From: an uncultured Clostridia bacterium
GTDB lineage: Bacteria; Bacillota; Clostridia; Christensenellales; UBA1242
Assembly (NCBI GenBank): GCA_947630075.1
Contig: CANRGF010000055.1
Span: 1 to 6,997, forward strand
Length of the DNA: 6,997 nucleotides
Direction of reading: 5' to 3'
Both the position numbers and the translations under genes were made by a program. The notes beneath the pieces are model-generated. The model worked only from the letters and a program-made list of their open reading frames with translations, had not been told where the DNA came from and made no database searches. This document shows positions 5,232 through 6,997 of this stretch, piece after piece. Position 1 is the stretch's first letter. Each line of letters starts with the position of its first letter.

Positions 5232-6997
5232 TCTTTAATCAAATTAAATGTGTAAGCAATCTCTGCCAAATCATTAAAGTTGAAGTTGAGCGAAATTTTG
5301 GAGATTGCACTATAAGAATATGTTACGCTATCTTCTTCCACTCCCTCAACCTGACTAGCGATTGCTAAAGCGAACAATGCAACAAGTGTGTGAGCGTTTT
5401 TGCTCGTTAGTTGACCATCAGGGCCGGAAGTGATTTTAAAATGCTCATCGTCAATCGAGCCAACATCTTGCATATAGCCAATATCAAACACGATTGCATA
5501 ATAAGGGGTTATGTCTGGCTCAAACTCAAGTATGTCGTTTGTGAGAATGTTATAGTCTGTGCCATTTGATGAATAGATGTGAATTTTATATTTATCCCTT
5601 TCATCTATGCTTGTTAGAGGTGTGAGTTCCTTTTTCTCATCTGCCTTATATGCACACAATTTTAATTCATTCACGCTATCGCTTGTGATGATAACCATTT
5701 CATCAGAATATGACCTAGCCCAAGTGTTGAAGGCAGTGATTTTTGCGCCCACAACATACATAATATTCGTGCCAGAAATTCCGCCAACTGAGTTGATAAT
5801 GTTTGCAAAAGGTGTGTCATACACCGCTCCGCCTAATGATGCGTTATCCACCATGCCGACTGTGTCTATATCAAAATCGCCATTAAACACCATCAAGCGA
5901 TTTTCATCGTCATAGCCATATTTGGAGATATAATTATTTGTGGCAAACTGATGAGTGAAATCGTTAGTTTGAACTGTGCCCACTGCAATGCCTAGCACGG
6001 CTTTGCTCTCTGTGGCGAGATTTAGATTTGGACGCCCTTCAGTGAATGTGTAGAAATCCTTAAGATTGTCCAGCATGTAGGTGAGTGTGGATAAGGTTAT
6101 TGTGGAATTTTCGATGAATTTGATTTCTCTATCATTCACAAGATATCTCAAATCTTCACCCGGAACGACTTTGTCGTCCCTGCACTCACTATTAATTGAG
6201 CCAGCTCCGGCAGTGGACGATGTGAACACGGTTTTATCTATTGCTGCGCCTATTAAGCCGCCTGTGAAATAACCTTTAAGTTCGCCAGAGAATGAAGAGT
6301 TTATCACATAGCCATTCACACTTCTGCCAACAAGCCCGCCAACAGTTGTGCCGTCCATTGCCATTACGATTGTGGCACTTGCCCTGCTATCTTTAATAAG
6401 CCCGCCCAAATTTAAGCCGACCAAACCGCCAGACACATATTTTGAGCGTTTAAACACTTCTTGTGAAGCTTCAAACGAGCAGTTTTCAATAACACCACGA
6501 TTTTCGCCCACAAGTCCGCCAGAGATTTGCCCACCTTGCATGCTTCCGCTAGTTAGAGAAGCATGGCTATTGACGAGTTTTACTCGCTCTCCCACTAGAC
6601 CAACAAGCGAGCCAACCGTCTTGCCGATTACTGTTATATCACCATTAGCAGTAAGATTTTTTGCCTCTATATAGCCAGAGTTTACATTTCTCACCGCATT
6701 AATATTAAAGTTTGAATTTGAAACGCCGTCTAAAATTCCTGCCACTGCGCCAGCATAATAAACATCTTTAAGGTTAGATTCTTTGCCATTGTTTGTGGAC
6801 ATATAAATGCTATATGAGTTGCTAACAAGTTTGCTTTCGCTATTCACACTAACATTTGCCACAACGCCGTCCAAATCGAAACTGCCTCTAATTAAGCCGG
6901 CAAGACCACCGACAGCATTTCTTCCCAAGATGACAGAGCCATTTGAATCTAGCTCAATATGATAGATTCTAAATCCGTCCACAATGCCCGCCAGCAT
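5228..6997 (-). CDS. GLUG-repeat surface-type protein, C-terminal part (partial)
   Basis: The frame is open to the right edge, so the 589 residues seen are the C-terminal part; the ATG at 6995-6997 is probably an internal methionine. Residues 1-270 are glycine-rich repeats with the core G-G-L-[VIA]-G, seen at 30, 129 (GSLVG), 160, 190, 220 and 246, with a looser copy at 82. The copies at 160, 190 and 220 are exactly 30 residues apart, and each is typically followed by a short turn and an Asn/Asp-Ser segment. This is the GLUG motif, found in secreted adhesin-like and IgA-peptidase-like proteins and predicted to stack as a beta-helix. Residues from about 280 to 589 lack the repeat and match nothing I recognise. 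The protein ends in ...YTFNLIKD, with no LPXTG anchor or C-terminal membrane helix. A signal peptide, if any, is outside the window. Extracellular location is inferred from the repeat type. Confidence 0.85.
   Translation of the reverse strand: MLAGIVDGFRIYHIELDSNGSVILGRNAVGGLAGLIRGSFDLDGVVANVSVNSESKLVSNSYSIYMSTNNGKESNLKDVYYAGAVAGILDGVSNSNFNINAVRNVNSGYIEAKNLTANGDITVIGKTVGSLVGLVGERVKLVNSHASLTSGSMQGGQISGGLVGENRGVIENCSFEASQEVFKRSKYVSGGLVGLNLGGLIKDSRASATIVMAMDGTTVGGLVGRSVNGYVINSSFSGELKGYFTGGLIGAAIDKTVFTSSTAGAGSINSECRDDKVVPGEDLRYLVNDREIKFIENSTITLSTLTYMLDNLKDFYTFTEGRPNLNLATESKAVLGIAVGTVQTNDFTHQFATNNYISKYGYDDENRLMVFNGDFDIDTVGMVDNASLGGAVYDTPFANIINSVGGISGTNIMYVVGAKITAFNTWARSYSDEMVIITSDSVNELKLCAYKADEKKELTPLTSIDERDKYKIHIYSSNGTDYNILTNDILEFEPDITPYYAIVFDIGYMQDVGSIDDEHFKITSGPDGQLTSKNAHTLVALFALAIASQVEGVEEDSVTYSYSAISKISLNFNFNDLAEIAYTFNLIKD

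Noticed and set aside
6995..6997. The ATG at the right edge as the start of the GLUG protein
   Set aside because: It begins inside what looks like a repeat unit with no signal peptide, and the sequence simply ends there, so the gene almost certainly continues.
5228..6997. GLUG repeats as a CRISPR-like or DNA-level tandem array
   Set aside because: The repetition is at the protein level with varied codons and irregular spacing; there are no identical DNA repeats with unique spacers.

Overview
This is an AT-rich stretch of bacterial chromosome holding six protein genes, two of them cut by the window edges. I see no tRNA, rRNA, CRISPR array or insertion sequence. The organism looks like a low-GC Firmicutes-type (Bacillota) anaerobe. 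The evidence is the AT-rich coding sequence, sigma-A-type promoters, a membrane protein with the look of the lipoteichoic-acid-synthase family, a GLUG-repeat surface-type protein and a DUF1858 redox-disulfide protein of the kind common in anaerobes. The standard code fits: TGG encodes Trp, and TAA, TAG and TGA all occur as stops. The taxon is an inference, not something read directly.

Layout. Bases 1-476 (minus strand) are the start of a multi-spanning membrane protein that leaves the window on the left. Bases 477-620 are a divergent promoter region. Bases 621-806 (plus strand) encode a 61-residue DUF1858 protein. It converges on an 838-residue membrane, coiled-coil and AT-hook protein (842-3358, minus), and the two share a bidirectional terminator at 807-839. 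Bases 3359-3596 are an extremely AT-rich gap holding the promoter of the AT-hook gene and a probable terminator for the genes to its right. Next on the minus strand come alanine racemase (3597-4604), epoxyqueuosine reductase QueH (4619-5197) and the C-terminal 589 residues of a GLUG-repeat protein whose beginning lies past the right edge (5228-6997).

How the parts relate. queH and alr form a tight two-gene unit with a 14-nt gap, one serving tRNA queuosine synthesis and the other D-alanine supply for peptidoglycan. Its promoter lies at the very end of the GLUG gene, so that the -35 box contains the GLUG stop codon. At least two genes, the left-edge membrane gene and queH, have good promoters whose -10 box sits only 6-7 nt before the ATG and have no Shine-Dalgarno sequence, so their mRNAs are predicted to be leaderless.

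The most unusual protein is the one at 842-3358. It has three N-terminal membrane helices, about 200 residues of coiled coil and a long disordered, tyrosine-rich and lysine-rich tail. That tail carries three textbook GRPRK AT-hooks. The predicted topology places the tail in the cytoplasm, so it could tether AT-rich chromosomal DNA to the membrane. I know of no named family with this architecture.
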